NCBI RefSeq assembly: GCF_002419815.1 | Contig: NZ_DIGV01000029.1 | Span: forward strand, 1-34,401 | Length of the DNA stretch: 34,401 nt | Reading direction: 5' to 3' | Origin: Brevundimonas sp. UBA5713 | GTDB taxonomy: Bacteria > Pseudomonadota > Alphaproteobacteria > Caulobacterales > Caulobacteraceae | In this document: piece after piece, positions 31,751 to 34,401 of the stretch | Layout: the number at the start of each line of letters is the position of its first letter | Numbering within the stretch: the stretch's first letter is position 1 | Position numbers and translations under genes: made by a program | The notes under the pieces: generated by a model | Seen by the model: only the letters and a program-made list of their open reading frames with translations | The model's database searches: none | Told to the model about the DNA's origin: nothing

Positions 31751-34401
31751 TCAGCGGCCAGCCGGACGGCCGGATTGGGGAAGCGTGGCGTTTTCGACAG
31801 AGACGCGCGGGGACAGGGTCGGCGGCAGACGACGGGCCAGAGCCTCGGCCACCGCCTCGGCTCGGCGCATCCCGAGAGCCTCGTTGTAGGCCGCAGCACC
31901 GCGCACATCGGCACCACCCACAATCACCACCTCGCGGTTGGATGTGCCCAACTGCTCGGCAATGCTGTCCAGCAGGCCGTTGAACTCGGGTCGAACCTCG
32001 GCGGAGTCAGTGTCAAACAACACCGAGCCCAAAAGGATGCGTCCACCGGTCAAACTCACCATATTCGGCGTATCCACACGGGCGCGGACCGAGACCCGCA
32101 GGTCGGTCCGTTCGGACGGAGCCAGCAAGCTTTCCACCGCATCTTTCACCGCATTGGCGCGGGCATAGGCCAGAGCCTCGCTCTCGCCGTCGGCAGTGAT
32201 GACGATCTCTCCGCCGTCATACTCGCGGATGCGCTCGGCCATCTGGGCGATCAGGCCCTGATGGGTGGACGAGACCGTAGCCTCGCCCGGCGCGAACGCC
32301 ACCTTGCCCAGTTCCAGTTCGATCTCCTCGCGACCGCCCGGTATCTCGGCGGTCGGGAAGCGCACACCCCAGTCGAAGCGGACAGGGATGCCCGGCGTGA
32401 TGCGGCGGACCAGCGGGTTCTCGGTCGTGAAGACCGCACCCGCAGGCAGGGACGCCGGATCCACCTTCATGATGAAGTTGCGTCCGCGGCCCACATTGCC
32501 CCCCGGAATATCGACCAGGTGATAGCGGCCATACTGGTCCGTCTCGATGATCAGACCTTCGACCGTACCGATGCGAACACCCGGAATGCCGCGTTCGTCG
32601 ATGCCCATGTTGCGGATCACATAGTCCACCACATAGACACCGCCATCCTGCGTCACCCGACGCTCGACCTCGGGGGCCGCACCGTTCAGGCCACGGGCCG
32701 CCTCGCCCGACGTTTCGACCGAGGTATTACCGGCGGCATCCATGCGCACCGTCACACCCTGGTTGTTGGTCAGGACGAAGTCGTCCGTGAAGCTCGGCGC
32801 GGTCAGGCGCTGGCGGATCACCACGGTGGCCGGAGCGCCGGCCTCCGAGGCACGACCCGCCAGATCACCGATCCGGATGCCGTGCAGCATCGGCGAGGAG
32901 GCATCGGCCACAGGCGTCGCCCCTGCCCCGCGGTCCATCGTGGTCGAGTTGGCCACATAGACGTCCGGAGCAAAGCCACCCTGAACCTTCAGACCGCTCA
33001 GCGACGCCGGGTCCTGCCAGCCGTCACCGTCCAGATCGTTGAACACGCTACCTAACAGCAAGCTGTCGTCGAACAGCGGATCACCGTTCATCTGCACCTC
33101 GGCGGTCGCACGGTTGGACAGGTCACGACCTGTTCCGTCCTGCACGATGGCCGAGTTGATGTGGGTGCCTTGGGTGACTCCTGCGCCCACACGCATCAGA
33201 TAACTGACCGTCGCGGTCTCGCCCGAGGCGACATCCAGACCGCTGATCAGGATCGGGTTCGATCCCGTCACCGAGCCGAAGTTGTCGGCATCGACCACCT
33301 GCAGCGAACCTTCCACATAGGTGAAGCCTGCTGCAGGGGTATCGACCACCTGGGCGTTGATCAGGTTCGGACCCGAAAGGTTCTCGATGGTCAGGGTGTA
33401 GCGAACCAGGTCGCCCACCTTCACGTCACGCGAACCTGCTGTCTTGGTCAGGCGAACCAGAGCTTCCTCGACCTCGTGCTCCACCGAGCAGGTGCCGCAC
33501 TCGATCACGGTCGAACCGTCCGTCTCACCGCGAACCGCATTGGCCACCTTGGCTCCAGCCGAGGCCTCGACGCGGCCTTGGTAGGTGAAGTCATAGGTCC
33601 CGGCAGGCGTACCGACCGGCAGGGTGCAGGTCATGACATTGCCGTTCAGGACACAGTCCTGAGGCGTAGACAGCAGGGTCAGACCTTCGCTCGGCGTGTC
33701 GGTCAGCGTCAGCGGGCTGATCAGGGCCGAGCGCTCGACCACAACCGAAACGGTGTAATCGATCAGTTGGCCGACCTGGACTTTGCTGCCAGCCGGCGGA
33801 TTGGCCGACTTGTTGACGCGGACGATCGGCGCTTCGACTTCGGTCACCACGTCACAGGTGACGCAGTTAACCTCATCGTCGCTGGTACCGACCACGGCGT
33901 TGCGGACTTGCGTCTGCGCAGAAGCATTCACAATGGCCGTATAGGTGACTGCATAGGTCCCCGGAGCCGTACCGGTCGGCAGGGTGCAGACCAGCGGATT
34001 GGCGGCGTTACAGGTATATGCACCTGCAACCGTCACCGAACCGAAGTCCAGACCCGCACCCAGAGTATCCGTCACCGTCAGTTCCGAACGCAGCGACGAA
34101 CCGCTGACCGTTGCCGTGACCGTATAGGTCAGGACGTCACCCACCTTGGCCTTCTGGCCTTCGATCAGGTCGATCGTCTTGACGATATCGACCTTCGGAT
34201 CCTCAACCGGAGTGATGACCTCGCAGTTGTTCTCGCAGCTCGCGTTTGATCCCGTGCCGACGACGGCGTTCTTCACCGTTCCCGCAGCATCAGCGTTGAC
34301 GCTGGCGGTGTACACTAGCTCATAGGTGCCCGGCACCGTGCCCACCGGCAAGGTGCAGCTCAGCGTGCCCGAGCAGCTGAACGCACCGGCATCGCTCACA
34401 C
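31751..34401 (-). CDS. DUF11-repeat surface protein with C-terminal OmpA-like domains (partial)
   Basis: The frame is open to the right edge (883 codons seen); the true start is outside. From the edge it contains one partial and two clear ~115-residue DUF11 repeats, then a third, divergent one (VRLTKTAGSRDVKVGDLVRYTLTI...). An SdrD/B-type segment GSVFNDLDGDGWQDP follows, then a carboxypeptidase-like module (ETDQYGRYHLVDIPGG, FTTENPLVRRITPG). Each of the first repeats ends in a Cys pair. The last ~200 residues hold a degenerate OmpA-like unit (VAFAPGEATVSSTHQGLIAQ...) and then a canonical one (GSVLFDTDSAEVRPEFNGLL...VVIVGGADVRG...MRRAEAVAEAL). This predicts anchoring of an extended surface or periplasmic stalk to peptidoglycan. 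Seven bases separate its stop from the barrel gene. Confidence 0.88.
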   Translation of the reverse strand, partial: VSDAGAFSCSGTLSCTLPVGTVPGTYELVYTASVNADAAGTVKNAVVGTGSNASCENNCEVITPVEDPKVDIVKTIDLIEGQKAKVGDVLTYTVTATVSGSSLRSELTVTDTLGAGLDFGSVTVAGAYTCNAANPLVCTLPTGTAPGTYAVTYTAIVNASAQTQVRNAVVGTSDDEVNCVTCDVVTEVEAPIVRVNKSANPPAGSKVQVGQLIDYTVSVVVERSALISPLTLTDTPSEGLTLLSTPQDCVLNGNVMTCTLPVGTPAGTYDFTYQGRVEASAGAKVANAVRGETDGSTVIECGTCSVEHEVEEALVRLTKTAGSRDVKVGDLVRYTLTIENLSGPNLINAQVVDTPAAGFTYVEGSLQVVDADNFGSVTGSNPILISGLDVASGETATVSYLMRVGAGVTQGTHINSAIVQDGTGRDLSNRATAEVQMNGDPLFDDSLLLGSVFNDLDGDGWQDPASLSGLKVQGGFAPDVYVANSTTMDRGAGATPVADASSPMLHGIRIGDLAGRASEAGAPATVVIRQRLTAPSFTDDFVLTNNQGVTVRMDAAGNTSVETSGEAARGLNGAAPEVERRVTQDGGVYVVDYVIRNMGIDERGIPGVRIGTVEGLIIETDQYGRYHLVDIPGGNVGRGRNFIMKVDPASLPAGAVFTTENPLVRRITPGIPVRFDWGVRFPTAEIPGGREEIELELGKVAFAPGEATVSSTHQGLIAQMAERIREYDGGEIVITADGESEALAYARANAVKDAVESLLAPSERTDLRVSVRARVDTPNMVSLTGGRILLGSVLFDTDSAEVRPEFNGLLDSIAEQLGTSNREVVIVGGADVRGAAAYNEALGMRRAEAVAEALARRLPPTLSPRVSVENATLPQSGRPAGR

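Noticed and set aside
29556..34249. Several long plus-strand open frames opposite the barrel and stalk genes
   Set aside because: The minus-strand proteins have signal peptide, DUF11, OmpA and barrel features; the plus-strand products are low-complexity His/Arg-rich with no domain.

Overview
The window looks like chromosomal DNA from an alphaproteobacterium, most likely Caulobacterales (Brevundimonas/Asticcacaulis/Caulobacter-like). This rests on the high GC content, the rpmH-rnpA-yidC-engB order, separately transcribed class Ia nrdA and nrdB, an OmpA-type porin, and the style of the Wza-like and GT4 surface-polysaccharide genes. The taxonomic call is inference from protein style; no 16S gene is present.

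Layout. 1-719 (-): N-terminal part of an OmpA-like beta-barrel protein cut by the left edge. 912-1811 (+): a short-chain dehydrogenase with its own terminator. 1928-5963 (+): a tight four-gene surface-polysaccharide operon (arabinose-5-phosphate isomerase, GT4 glycosyltransferase, Wza/KpsD-type export lipoprotein, unknown 203-aa protein). 10117-5941 (-): housekeeping run rpmH, rnpA, yidC, engB and a luciferase-like flavin monooxygenase. 10213-13007 (+): VTT/DedA-type membrane protein, translationally coupled orphan histidine kinase, and a secreted coiled-coil protein. 16515-13082 (-): PAP2 phosphatase, acetyl-CoA hydrolase/transferase and nrdB. 16762-18648 (+): nrdA. The nrdA and nrdB promoters each carry paired NrdR-box-like sites spaced 31 bp, and nrdA also has a perfect DnaA box. 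18770-19579 (+): an LpxR-like outer-membrane protein, convergent with gamma-glutamyltransferase (-). 21567-21643: tRNA-Arg(ACG). 21905-24933 (+): a two-step alcohol-to-acid oxidation operon (GMC oxidoreductase plus coniferyl-aldehyde-dehydrogenase-like ALDH), convergent with a TetR regulator.

34401-25855 (-) is the most unusual region. It is a tightly packed surface gene set: a very large DUF11-repeat protein ending in OmpA-like peptidoglycan-binding domain(s) (N-terminus outside the window), a ~1225-residue outer-membrane protein with a C-terminal beta-barrel that is split by a one-base frameshift near 30693, and a secreted DUF11 protein with an N-terminal run of three Cys-bracketed repeats. 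I interpret it as a cell-envelope display or adhesion system whose barrel gene is either broken in this isolate or affected by a sequencing error.

No CRISPR array, insertion sequence, prophage, rRNA or plasmid function was seen.
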